A DNA stretch of 64,000 nucleotides from Pseudarthrobacter polychromogenes (GTDB lineage Bacteria > Actinomycetota > Actinomycetes > Actinomycetales > Micrococcaceae). Where the stretch lies: NCBI RefSeq assembly GCF_014644495.1, contig NZ_BMKU01000006.1:62001-126000 (forward strand), given 5' to 3'. The translations under genes and the position numbers were made by a program. Positions 17,684 through 25,823 of this stretch are shown here, in pieces. The notes under the pieces were generated by a model. The model worked only from the letters and a program-made list of their open reading frames with translations, was not told the DNA's origin and searched no databases. Position 1 is the first letter of the stretch. Each line of letters opens with the position of its first letter.

Positions 17684-18166
17684 CTACACCTTGGCGCCGT
17701 TGAGGAGTTCGTCCAGCCGCTCATAGCCTTCCGACATGCCGCCTTCCATGCCGGACTGCGCCATGCCGTCGCGGGCCTCCTGCGTGGGATAGACCGAATG
17801 TCCGCGGAGGCGGCACCGGCCATTGCCCAGGTCCTCGAACGTCATGAACTCCAGGCTGACGACGTCCGGATACCCGCCGAACTCGAAAGTCTGGATGGCG
17901 AACTCGTTCTCGCGGACCGTGTGGAAGATGCCTTTGAACTCATAGGGCACTCCTTCCGGGCCGGTGTGCAGGTAGCTGTAACTGCCGCCGGTCCGGAAGT
18001 CGTAGTGGTCGATGTCCATCTTGTAACCACGCGGACCCAACCACTGGACGAGAAGGTCCGGCTCCTTATGGGCCCGGAAGACGTCCGCTACGGGGAAATC
18101 AAACTCGCGCTCGTAGTCGATGAAGGGGACTCCCTCAGGAACGCTGAGCTTCAGGGAATTGCTCAT
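17684..18166 (-). CDS. SRPBCC (START/AHSA1-like) domain protein
   Basis: The 160-residue protein has the AHSA1 pattern: DYEREFDFPVADVFRAHKEPDLLVQWLGPRG near the N-terminus, GGSYSYLHTGPEG in the middle, and a C-terminal helix with GMEGGMSEGYERLDELL. Such proteins have a hydrophobic ligand pocket; the ligand is unknown. The ATG overlaps the stop of the ArsR-type regulator by 4 bp. ArsR/SRPBCC pairs of this kind are common in actinobacteria and are normally autoregulated. Confidence 0.88.
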   Translation of the reverse strand: MSNSLKLSVPEGVPFIDYEREFDFPVADVFRAHKEPDLLVQWLGPRGYKMDIDHYDFRTGGSYSYLHTGPEGVPYEFKGIFHTVRENEFAIQTFEFGGYPDVVSLEFMTFEDLGNGRCRLRGHSVYPTQEARDGMAQSGMEGGMSEGYERLDELLNGAKV

Positions 18167-18525
18167 GATGACTCCTTTGTATCTGGCCCGCTGCCGGTTG
18201 CAGCGTTTGACCTCAGCGCGGCATCGAGGCTGCGGAACTGCCCCTCGCGGACCAACCTGTACTGGTCGATCCATGCGGTGAGTGCCTCAAGCCGTGCGGG
18301 ATTCAGGTGCACGGGCCGCCGCTGGGCTTCCCTGGTGCGGGTGACCAGTCCCGCCTGCTCGAGTACCTGGATGTGCTTCGAGACAGCCTGTTTGGAGATC
18401 TCGAAGGGTTCCGCCAATTCATTCACGGTGGCCGGTCCCCGGCTGAGCCGGGCTATGATGCTCCGCCGCACGGGATCGGCCAGGGCCATAAAGGCCGAGT
18501 CCAGAGCCGCTGCGTCGGGTTCCAT
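18163..18525 (-). CDS. ArsR-family transcriptional regulator
   Basis: The 120-residue winged-helix protein has an ArsR core: ALADPVRRSIIARLSRGPATVNELAEPFEISKQAVSKHIQVLEQAGLV and wing REAQRRPVHLNP. No metal-binding cysteines are seen, so it belongs to the group that senses something other than metal. It probably represses itself and the SRPBCC gene. The start is ATG 18525 with GGAG upstream; a TTG 21 bp earlier is possible. TCAATCAGAC and TCAATCTGCT, two similar decamers at about 18559-18585, are candidate operator half-sites. Confidence 0.88.
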   Translation of the reverse strand: MEPDAAALDSAFMALADPVRRSIIARLSRGPATVNELAEPFEISKQAVSKHIQVLEQAGLVTRTREAQRRPVHLNPARLEALTAWIDQYRLVREGQFRSLDAALRSNAATGSGPDTKESS

Positions 18526-18630
18526 CGTTGCTGCTCCACTCCTCAACTGGTGCTTTAATCAATCAGACAGTTTATCAATCTGCTAGTTGTTTAAGAGTAC
18601 TCCCACTGCGTCCATGCGGCAATGTCTCCG

Positions 18631-18669
18631 TTGCGGTTCATTCGCTTACTTTGTTAGTATGTCAGAACA
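18631..18669 (+). promoter_or_regulatory. Tautomerase promoter with IolR-like operator
   Basis: TTGCGG (18631-18636) and TAGTAT (18655-18660) are 18 bp apart. The motif TGTCAGAACAAAC begins at 18660, directly on the presumed start site, and matches the operators in front of iolC and the inositol ABC importer. The location would let a repressor block initiation. Confidence 0.5.
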
Positions 18670-18687
18670 AACTTTAAAGGAGCGAAA

Positions 18688-19092
18688 GTGCCACTTGTTC
18701 GAATTGATGTAAACCAGGGGCGCAGCCAGGAGGAACTCCAGCGACTGAGCCGGGGGATCCATGACGCGATCCTCGCCGAGTACGGAATCCCGGAGCGCGA
18801 CTACTTCCATATCCTGACCGAGCACCCTCTGGGGCAGATTCTTGCCCAGGATGCCGGGCTTGGCTTTGAGCGGACCAGCGGGGTTGTGATGATCCAGATC
18901 TTCACGCAGGGAGGCCGGTCACAGGAGGCCAAGCAGCGCCTCTTTGCCGCGGTGGCGGAAAAGCTCGCGAAGGTTGGCATCGCCGGAGAGGATGTATTCA
19001 TCGGCTATGTGGAGAATGCGGCGGGCGACTGGTCCTTCGGTTTTGGCCGGGCGCAGTACGTCACCGGCGAGCTGGCCGTGCCGCGCAAGTAG
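18688..19092 (+). CDS. Tautomerase family protein
   Basis: The 134-residue protein begins MPLVRIDV, so removal of Met would expose the catalytic Pro1 of the tautomerase (4-oxalocrotonate tautomerase/MIF) superfamily. The rest (SQEELQRLSRGIHDAI, ERDYFHILTEH and GGRSQEAKQRLFAAVAEKLA) fits the longer Tautomerase_2 type, where each chain carries two beta-alpha-beta units. It would interconvert keto and enol forms of a small acid or ketone. The start is GTG with AAAGGAG upstream. An IolR-like operator lies just upstream and the inositol locus begins 200 bp downstream, so the substrate may be an inositol-derived diketone. That is inference. Confidence 0.85.
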   Translation: MPLVRIDVNQGRSQEELQRLSRGIHDAILAEYGIPERDYFHILTEHPLGQILAQDAGLGFERTSGVVMIQIFTQGGRSQEAKQRLFAAVAEKLAKVGIAGEDVFIGYVENAAGDWSFGFGRAQYVTGELAVPRK

Positions 19093-19160
19093 CCAGCCTT
19101 CTGCGGCCCTGGACGCCGTGCCAAAGGGCGCTAAATGGCCGCTATGGCAAGTTGTAAACA

Positions 19161-19186
19161 TGTCAGTACAAACCTTTGACAGGACA
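19161..19186 (+). promoter_or_regulatory. iolC promoter region with two IolR-like sites
   Basis: TGTCAGTACAAAC starts at 19161 and is followed after two bases by a perfect TTGACA (19176-19181). A second site, TGACAGGACA (19177-19186), overlaps that -35 box. The -10 is weak (around CAAAGT, 19199-19204), as expected for a regulated promoter. The layout repeats at the inositol ABC importer promoter. Confidence 0.6.
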
Positions 19187-19296
19187 TTGATTCTAGGGCA
19201 AAGTAGTGGATGTGACCCCGCTCATGGAGGGGCCAGCCAGTCACTGGAGCTCTAGCTGTTGAGGGCAGAGTTCAAATTAGAAAGGTCCGCGATACC

Positions 19297-20301
19297 GTGA
19301 CCCACGAACTGCTCACGATCGGGCGCATCAGCGTTGATATCTACCCGAACGACATCGGGGTGGACCTGGAGGACGTGACGTCTTTCGGCAAGTACCTCGG
19401 CGGATCGCCGTCGAACGTTGCCGTAGCAGCCGCCCGGCATGGCCGCCGGACAGGCGTGATTACCCGCACCGGTGACGACGCTTTTGGAACCTACCTCCAC
19501 CGGGAATTGAAGAAGTTCAACGTCGACGACGCGTTCGTCACCCCGGTCAAGGAATGGCCAACGGCGGTGACGTTCTGTGCGATCAAGCCGGCTACGGACG
19601 AGTTCCCGCTCTACTTCTACGGGCGCTTTCCCACCGCCCCGGACCTGCAGATCAAGGCCGAGGAGCTCGACCTGGACGCCATCCGAAACGCAGGGATCTT
19701 CTGGTCCACCGTGACCGGGTTATGCCAGGAGCCCAGCCGAACAGCCCACATCAAGGCACACGAGGCACGTCCCCGGACCGGGTTGAAGGAAGGCCAGTTC
19801 ACCATCCTCGACCTCGACTACCGGCCCATGTTCTGGGCATCTGAAGAGGAAGCGCGGGCTGAGGTGGCCAAGATCCTGCCGCACGTCACCGTCGCCATCG
19901 GCAACGACAAGGAATGCGCCGTGGCGGTAGGGGAGGGAACCCCCGATGAGCAGGCGGACCGCCTGCTGGCCGCCGGAGTCGAGATCGCCGTCGTTAAACT
20001 CGGCCCCGAAGGCGTCATGGCGAAAACCCGCACGGAACGCGTAGTTTCCGCCCCTGTGCCCGTGCAAACCGTCAATGGCCTGGGAGCCGGCGATTCCTTC
20101 GGTGGTGCCTTCTGCCACGGACTGCTGTCCGGCTGGCCGCTTGCCCAGGTCCTGGACTACGCCAACGCCGCCGGTGCGATCGTCGCCTCCCGCCTTTCCT
20201 GCGCCGACGCCATGCCGACGCCGGAAGAGGTCACCTCCTTGCTCGCGGAACGCGGCCGCCTGGTACCTGGCCAGTTTGCCACCGAAGGAGCAGCACTGTG
20301 A
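19297..20301 (+). CDS. iolC: 5-dehydro-2-deoxygluconokinase
   Basis: The 334-residue PfkB-family kinase phosphorylates 2-deoxy-5-keto-D-gluconate in myo-inositol breakdown. It shows the N-terminal GRISVDIYPN, the substrate loop YLGGSPSNVAVAAARHG, and the C-terminal catalytic motif GAGDSFGGAFCHG (about 262-275) with the Asp base. The start is GTG at 19297. It is the first gene of the iol operon, behind a 200-bp leader holding the TTGACA promoter and IolR-like sites. Its stop overlaps the next start by 4 bp (GTGA). Confidence 0.95.
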   Translation: MTHELLTIGRISVDIYPNDIGVDLEDVTSFGKYLGGSPSNVAVAAARHGRRTGVITRTGDDAFGTYLHRELKKFNVDDAFVTPVKEWPTAVTFCAIKPATDEFPLYFYGRFPTAPDLQIKAEELDLDAIRNAGIFWSTVTGLCQEPSRTAHIKAHEARPRTGLKEGQFTILDLDYRPMFWASEEEARAEVAKILPHVTVAIGNDKECAVAVGEGTPDEQADRLLAAGVEIAVVKLGPEGVMAKTRTERVVSAPVPVQTVNGLGAGDSFGGAFCHGLLSGWPLAQVLDYANAAGAIVASRLSCADAMPTPEEVTSLLAERGRLVPGQFATEGAAL

Positions 20302-21248
20302 CCCTCACGCCGCTGGCCTCAAACAATGCGCTGGATGACGACCCGCGCCGCTACGCCCACCTGAGCACCATCCGGCTTGAGGACCCGGACGCCATTGCCC
20401 GGGCAGCCAAGGCCCGGCGCCGCCACCCCGGCCTGAAGTACGGCAAGCAGAACTTCATCGTTGCCGCCGACCACCCTGCCCGCGGCGCCCTGGCCGTCGG
20501 CAGTGACCCGGTGGCGATGGCAGACCGCCGCCAGTTGCTGGACCGGCTGCAGATTGCCCTGGCAAATCCGGACGTTGATGGCGTGCTTGCGTCGCCGGAC
20601 ATCATGGATGACCTTCTCCTGCTGGGTGCGCTGGAAGGCAAGCTGGTTTTCGGCTCGATGAACCGCGGCGGACTCGCCGGCCTGGTCAATGAAATCGACG
20701 ACCGTTTCACCGGCCACACGGCAGCCGCCCTGGAAGCGCTGGGTGCCGACGGTGGGAAAATGCTGACCCGCATCTGCCTCGGCGACCCGGACACGGTGGC
20801 AACCTTGGAGGCCACTGCCAAGGCCATCGACTCCCTTGCCGAGCGCAAGCTCATTGCCATGGTGGAGCCCTTCCTTTCGGTCCGGGACAACGGCCGCGTC
20901 CGGAATGATCTCTCCACGGATGCCGTCATCAAGTCCATCGCCATCGCCGAGGGCCTGGGATCCACCAGCGCCTACACCTGGATGAAGCTTCCCGTCGTGG
21001 CGGACATGGAGCGGGTTATGGCGGCCACCACCATGCCCACCGTCCTGCTGGGCGGGGATCCGGACAGCAGCCAGGACGAGGTTTTCGCCAGCTGGCATGC
21101 AGCCCTCGCGTTACCCGGAGTGCAGGGCCTCACTGTTGGCCGGACGCTCCTGTACCCGGCCGACGGCGATGTTGCCGGTGCCGTGGCCACGGCCGCCTCA
21201 CTGCTGAACCACACCACCCCAAACCGAACCGAAGAAGTATCGGAGTAG
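20298..21248 (+). CDS. Cgl0159-family (beta/alpha)8 protein, probable DKG-phosphate aldolase
   Basis: The 316-residue protein is a TIM-barrel relative of LacD/DeoC-type class I aldolases of the Cgl0159 family, which sits in actinobacterial iol operons. Conserved stretches include FIVAADHPARG, DGVLASPDIMDDL, KMLTRICLGDP, MVEPFLSV and AYTWMKLPVV, whose Lys is a plausible Schiff-base residue, then LLGGDP. No iolJ homologue is present in the window, so this protein probably cleaves 2-deoxy-5-keto-gluconate 6-phosphate into dihydroxyacetone phosphate and malonate semialdehyde. That assignment is inference from family and position. The GTG start overlaps the iolC stop. Confidence 0.82.
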   Translation: MTLTPLASNNALDDDPRRYAHLSTIRLEDPDAIARAAKARRRHPGLKYGKQNFIVAADHPARGALAVGSDPVAMADRRQLLDRLQIALANPDVDGVLASPDIMDDLLLLGALEGKLVFGSMNRGGLAGLVNEIDDRFTGHTAAALEALGADGGKMLTRICLGDPDTVATLEATAKAIDSLAERKLIAMVEPFLSVRDNGRVRNDLSTDAVIKSIAIAEGLGSTSAYTWMKLPVVADMERVMAATTMPTVLLGGDPDSSQDEVFASWHAALALPGVQGLTVGRTLLYPADGDVAGAVATAASLLNHTTPNRTEEVSE

Positions 21249-21255
21249 CCTCCCC

Positions 21256-23217
21256 ATGGGAACAACATCAGGAATTGCCACCCGCAGAATGACGGTCGCC
21301 CAGGCCGTGGTGGAATACCTTTCCAAGCAGTACACGGTGGACTCCATTGGCGGGGTTGAGTACCGTGAGCGGCTGATTCCGGGAACTTTCGGCATCTTCG
21401 GGCACGGGAACGTGGCCGGCGTGGGCCAGGCCCTGAAGCAGTACCAGCAACTGGACCCGGCCATCATGCCGTACTACCAGGGCCGGAACGAACAGGCCCA
21501 GGCGCATCAGGCCGTGGGGTACGCCCGGCACACCCGCCGCCGCCAGACCTTTGCCATCAGCACGTCCATCGGCCCTGGCTCCTCCAACCTGCTGACCGGA
21601 GCAGCCCTGGCGACGACGAACCGCCTGCCGGTGCTGCTGCTGCCGTCCGACACCTTCGCCACCCGCGCTGCGGACCCGGTGCTGCAGCAGTTGGAGCAGC
21701 CCTACGCCTACGACATCACGGTCAATGACGCGTTCCGGCCGCTGACTAAGTTCTTCGACCGCGTCTCCCGGCCCGAGCAGCTGTTCTCCGCCTTCCACCA
21801 TGGCCTGCGTGTCCTGACGGATCCGGCGGAAACCGGCGCCGTGACCATCTCGCTGCCCCAGGACGTCCAGGCGGAGGCCTTCGACGTCCCTGCGGAGTTC
21901 CTGGCAGAGCGCGAATGGCGGATCCGCCGCCCGGACGCGGACGACGACGACATCGCCCGCGCTGCCGACGCGATCCGTTCTGCGAAGCGGCCGCTGATCA
22001 TCGCCGGCGGGGGCGTCCTCTACGCCTACGCCAATGAGGAACTCGCGAAGTTCGTGGAACTGACGGGCATCCCGGTGGGCAACACCCAGGCCGGCGTCGG
22101 CGTGCTGCCGTGGGACCACAAGTTCTCCCTTGGAGCCATTGGCTCCACGGGCACGACGGCGGCAAACGCCATTGCTGCCGACGCGGACCTGATCATAGGC
22201 ATTGGCACGCGCTACGAGGACTTCACCACCGCCTCCCGCACCGCGTTCCAGAACCCGGACGTGAAGTTCATCAACATCAACGTCGCGGCGATCGACGCCT
22301 ACAAGCACGGCGCCACGCTGCCGATCGTGGCGGATGCCCGCAAGGCCCTGGTCAAGCTGAATCAGGCACTGGGCGGCTACCGCGTCGGAGCGGACCTCGA
22401 GCAGAAGATCGCGGCGGAGAAGAAGCGCTGGGACGCCACCGTGGATGAAGCCTTCGATTCCCGTTCCACACCCCTGCCGGCACAGAACGAGATCATCGGT
22501 GCCACGTCCCGCGCCATGGACGCGGCCGACGTCGTTATTTGTGCGGCGGGTTCCCTCCCCGGCGACCTGCACAAGATGTGGCGGGTCCGTGACCCGTTCG
22601 GCTACCACGTGGAATACGCGTACTCCTGCATGGGCTACGAGATTCCGGGCGGCCTCGGGGTCAAGCGCGCGGCGATGGCGGAAGCTGTTAACGGCGGAAC
22701 CCAGCGCGACGTCGTCGTCATGGTGGGGGACGGCTCCTACCTGATGATGCACACGGAACTAGTCACCGCCGTCGCCGAACGGATCAAGCTGATCGTGGTC
22801 CTGATCCAGAACCACGGCTACGCCTCCATCGGCTCGCTCTCCGAGTCCCTGGGCTCGCAGCGGTTCGGCACCCAGTACCGGTCACTCAACGAGGAACAGC
22901 ACAGCTTCGACGAAGGCGACACCCTGCCCGTTGACCTGGCCCTGAACGCCGAATCCCTGGGCGTGAAGGTCATCCGGATCGAACCGGGGGAGAAGGTCAT
23001 TGCCGAACTCGAACAGGCCATCCGCGACGCCAAAGCCGCACCGGAGCGCGGCGGCCCTATCCTGATCCACGTCGAATCAGACCCGCTGCTCGACGCGCCG
23101 TCCTCTGAATCCTGGTGGGACGTTCCCGTCTCCCAGGTTTCCGAGCTGGACTCCACGCAGCAGGCCTACCAGGCCTACACCGACCACAAAGCCCGCCAGC
23201 GCAAGCTGCTTGGCTGA
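21256..23217 (+). CDS. iolD: 3D-(3,5/4)-trihydroxycyclohexane-1,2-dione hydrolase
   Basis: The 653-residue ThDP-dependent enzyme opens the inositol ring at the diketone stage, giving 5-deoxy-glucuronate. It has three domains in the order Pyr, central and PP. The catalytic Glu lies in GRNEQAQAHQAVGYAR (about residue 78), and the ThDP/Mg motif starts VGDGSYLMM near 491 and ends QNHGYASIG. Length is normal for IolD. ATG 21256 is 8 bp after the preceding gene. Confidence 0.95.
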   Translation: MGTTSGIATRRMTVAQAVVEYLSKQYTVDSIGGVEYRERLIPGTFGIFGHGNVAGVGQALKQYQQLDPAIMPYYQGRNEQAQAHQAVGYARHTRRRQTFAISTSIGPGSSNLLTGAALATTNRLPVLLLPSDTFATRAADPVLQQLEQPYAYDITVNDAFRPLTKFFDRVSRPEQLFSAFHHGLRVLTDPAETGAVTISLPQDVQAEAFDVPAEFLAEREWRIRRPDADDDDIARAADAIRSAKRPLIIAGGGVLYAYANEELAKFVELTGIPVGNTQAGVGVLPWDHKFSLGAIGSTGTTAANAIAADADLIIGIGTRYEDFTTASRTAFQNPDVKFININVAAIDAYKHGATLPIVADARKALVKLNQALGGYRVGADLEQKIAAEKKRWDATVDEAFDSRSTPLPAQNEIIGATSRAMDAADVVICAAGSLPGDLHKMWRVRDPFGYHVEYAYSCMGYEIPGGLGVKRAAMAEAVNGGTQRDVVVMVGDGSYLMMHTELVTAVAERIKLIVVLIQNHGYASIGSLSESLGSQRFGTQYRSLNEEQHSFDEGDTLPVDLALNAESLGVKVIRIEPGEKVIAELEQAIRDAKAAPERGGPILIHVESDPLLDAPSSESWWDVPVSQVSELDSTQQAYQAYTDHKARQRKLLG

Positions 23218-23263
23218 TTCCCTCTTCGACACCCGAACGCTTTCAACTCAAGGAAGAGCCGCC

Positions 23264-24775
23264 ATGACTGTTACAACCGAGACCTCCACCATCAACCACT
23301 TCATCAACGGCGCCGAAAGCGCCGGCGAGGGTGGCCGCACCACGAACGTCTACAACCCGGCCACCGGCGCCGTGTCCGCGCAGCTGCGGCTGGCCAACCG
23401 GGCAGACCTGGACGCCACAGTAGCTGCTGCCCGCAAGGCCGCCGACACCTGGGGCGACATCTCCCTGGCCAAGCGCACCGCCGTGCTGTTCAAATTCCGC
23501 GAGCTCGTCGCCTCCCACGTCGAGGAGCTCGCCCAGCTGGTCACCGCCGAACACGGCAAGGTCCTCTCCGACGCCAAGGGCGAAATCGGACGCGGCCTGG
23601 AAGTCATCGAGTACGCCTGCGGCATCCCCACGCTGCTCAAGGGCGACTACTCGGACCAGGTCTCCACCGGGATCGACGTCTTCAACTTCCGCGAACCCCT
23701 CGGTGTGGTTGCCGGCATCACCCCGTTCAACTTCCCCGTCATGGTCCCGCTCTGGATGGCACCGATGGCCATCGCCACCGGCAACGCCTTCATCCTCAAG
23801 CCCTCCGAACGCGACCCCTCTGCATCCATGCTCCTGGCCAGGCTCTGGAAGCAGGCAGGCCTGCCCGACGGCGTGTTCCAGGTCCTGCACGGGGACAAGG
23901 AAACCGTGGACGGGCTCCTGACCCACCCGGACGTGGACGGCATCTCCTTCGTCGGCTCCACCCCGATCGCCCAGTACGTCCACGAGACCGCCACCAAGCA
24001 CGGCAAGCGCGTCCAGGCCCTGGGCGGCGCGAAGAACCACGCCATCGTTATGCCTGACGCCGACCTGGACAACGCCGCTGACCACCTCGCCGCCGCCGCC
24101 TTCGGCTCCGCCGGGGAACGCTGCATGGCCATCTCGGTCGCCGTCGCGGTCGGGGACGCCGCGGACCTGATCGTCAAGAAGGTCGAAGAGCGCGCCCTGG
24201 CCGTCAAGGTCAACAACGGCACCGCCCCCGGCGCCGAAATGGGCCCGGTCATCACCCCGGCCTCCAAGGAACGCATCGTACGGATCGTCACCGAAGCCGA
24301 AGCAGCCGGCGCCGCCATGGTGGTGGACGGCCGCGACCTCGTGGTCCCCGGCCACGAAGACGGCTTCTGGGTAGGCCCTACAGTGATCGACCACGTCAAG
24401 ACCGAGATGACCGCCTACACCGAGGAAATCTTCGGACCCGTCCTTGTGGTGGTCCGTGTGGATACCCTTGAGGACGGCATCAAGCTGATCAATGCCAACC
24501 CGTATGGCAACGGCACCGCGATCTTCACCTCCTCCGGCGCCCACGCCCGGAAGTTCCAGCGCTCCGTCACGGTGGGCATGATCGGTATCAACGTTCCCCT
24601 GCCTGTCCCGGTGGCCTACCACTCCTTCGGCGGATGGAAGGCATCCCTCTTCGGCGACAAGCACATCTACGGCCCCGAAGGCGTCTCCTTCTACACCCGC
24701 GGCAAAGTCGTCACCTCCCGCTGGCCCGAACCCACCCACGCTTCCGGCGCCTCCTACAACTTCCCGTCCAACTAG
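23264..24775 (+). CDS. iolA: (Methyl)malonate-semialdehyde dehydrogenase, acylating
   Basis: The 503-residue aldehyde dehydrogenase converts malonate semialdehyde to acetyl-CoA (and methylmalonate semialdehyde to propionyl-CoA), the last step of inositol catabolism. Motifs are ITPFNFPVMVPLWM, FVGSTPIAQYV, LGGAKNHAIVMPDADLD and GSAGERCMAIS, with the nucleophilic Cys at about 287. GERC is typical of MmsA/IolA. I start at ATG 23264 behind AAGGAAGAG; an upstream start at 23210 overlaps iolD and has no ribosome binding site. The same gene could be named mmsA. Confidence 0.94.
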   Translation: MTVTTETSTINHFINGAESAGEGGRTTNVYNPATGAVSAQLRLANRADLDATVAAARKAADTWGDISLAKRTAVLFKFRELVASHVEELAQLVTAEHGKVLSDAKGEIGRGLEVIEYACGIPTLLKGDYSDQVSTGIDVFNFREPLGVVAGITPFNFPVMVPLWMAPMAIATGNAFILKPSERDPSASMLLARLWKQAGLPDGVFQVLHGDKETVDGLLTHPDVDGISFVGSTPIAQYVHETATKHGKRVQALGGAKNHAIVMPDADLDNAADHLAAAAFGSAGERCMAISVAVAVGDAADLIVKKVEERALAVKVNNGTAPGAEMGPVITPASKERIVRIVTEAEAAGAAMVVDGRDLVVPGHEDGFWVGPTVIDHVKTEMTAYTEEIFGPVLVVVRVDTLEDGIKLINANPYGNGTAIFTSSGAHARKFQRSVTVGMIGINVPLPVPVAYHSFGGWKASLFGDKHIYGPEGVSFYTRGKVVTSRWPEPTHASGASYNFPSN

Positions 24776-24792
24776 CGACCCGACTACCCACC

Positions 24793-24852
24793 ATCGACTG
24801 CTCCGTAACGGCCGTTTTGAGCGTCCAAAACGGCACCTGCGGAGCAATCGAT
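24793..24852. repeat. Nested inverted repeat between iolA and iolE
   Basis: Outer arms ATCGACTGCTCCG and CGGAGCAATCGAT pair with one mismatch, and an inner perfect 9-bp stem (GCCGTTTTG/CAAAACGGC) sits inside. The hairpin abuts the iolE ribosome binding site. It could stabilise upstream mRNA, partly terminate, or be a REP-like element. It has no T tail. Confidence 0.6.
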
Positions 24853-24866
24853 GAGAAGGAATGGCA

Positions 24867-25778
24867 ATGACTGAGAACAAGCTGATCATCGGCACGGCGC
24901 CGGACTCCTGGGGAGTCTGGTTCGCGGATGACCCCAAGCAGACGCCCTGGGAACGGTTCCTCGATGAGGTGGCCGAGTCCGGCTACAAGTGGATTGAACT
25001 GGGCCCGTACGGCTACCTGCCCACCGATCCCACGCGGCTGGCAGAAGAACTGAACCAGCGCGACCTCAAGGTCACCGCCGGCACGGTGTTCACTGCCTTC
25101 CACCGTGGACTGGACCAGTGGGAATCCGCCTGGGAACCGGCCCGCAAAGTGGCCGAACTGACGGCGGCCATGGGCGGCGAGCACATCGTGGTCATTCCGG
25201 CCATGTGGCGAGACGACGTCACCGGCGAGGCGGTGGAGAGCGGCACCCTGACTGACAAGGCGTGGAGCGACCTTTTTGCCGGCCACAACCGCCTGGGCAA
25301 GACCCTGCTGGAGGATTTCGGCCTGAAGCAGCAGTTCCACTCCCACGCTGACTCCCACGTTGGCGCGCAGGAAGACATTGAAACCCTACTGGCCGCCACG
25401 GACCCGAGGTACCTGAACCTATGCCTGGACACGGGCCACGCCGAATACTGCGGTGCCTCAAGCCTCGAGCTGATCAAGAACTACCCGGACAGGATCGGCT
25501 ACCTGCACCTGAAGCAGATCAACCCGGAGATCCTCAGGCAAGTCAACGAGGAAAACATGACCTGGGCTGCCGCCAACCTGGCCGGCGTCATGACCGAGCC
25601 GCCGAACGGGCTTCCCGACCTGCGCGCCGTCATCGAAGCGGTGGAGGCCCTCAACCGGCCCATGTTCGGCATCGTGGAACAGGACATGTACCCGGTAGCC
25701 TTCGATGTGCCCATGCCCATTGCCAAGCGCACCCGCAACTACCTGCTGTCCTGCGGTTCCCGAACCGCCGTCAACTGA
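24867..25778 (+). CDS. iolE: Probable inosose dehydratase
   Basis: The 303-residue protein is a xylose-isomerase-like TIM barrel. Motifs are APDSWGVWF, the FHSHADSHVG metal/substrate strand, LCLDTGHAEYCG, YLHLKQIN and a late GIVEQD; the acidic and His residues bind Mn or Co. In inositol catabolism IolE converts scyllo-inosose to the cyclic diketone used by IolD. IolI-type isomerases share the fold and remain an alternative. I take ATG 24867, six bases after AGAAGGA; the ATG at 24861 directly abuts that sequence. Confidence 0.85.
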   Translation: MTENKLIIGTAPDSWGVWFADDPKQTPWERFLDEVAESGYKWIELGPYGYLPTDPTRLAEELNQRDLKVTAGTVFTAFHRGLDQWESAWEPARKVAELTAAMGGEHIVVIPAMWRDDVTGEAVESGTLTDKAWSDLFAGHNRLGKTLLEDFGLKQQFHSHADSHVGAQEDIETLLAATDPRYLNLCLDTGHAEYCGASSLELIKNYPDRIGYLHLKQINPEILRQVNEENMTWAAANLAGVMTEPPNGLPDLRAVIEAVEALNRPMFGIVEQDMYPVAFDVPMPIAKRTRNYLLSCGSRTAVN

Positions 25779-25823
25779 CAGCAACACCGCCGCATCCGCT
25801 AAGACCCCTGAAGGAACGAAACA

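Noticed and set aside
15269..17823. Long minus-strand frames opposite sucC and sucD
   Set aside because: Composition artefact on the strand opposite highly expressed, codon-biased genes.
21268..22752. Long minus-strand reading frame opposite iolD
   Set aside because: Antisense shadow of a clear ThDP enzyme gene; no ribosome binding site or recognisable domain.
23243..24937. Long minus-strand reading frame (564 codons) opposite iolA
   Set aside because: It is a GC-driven shadow of the well-conserved iolA gene, with Gly/Asp/Val-rich composition and no family.
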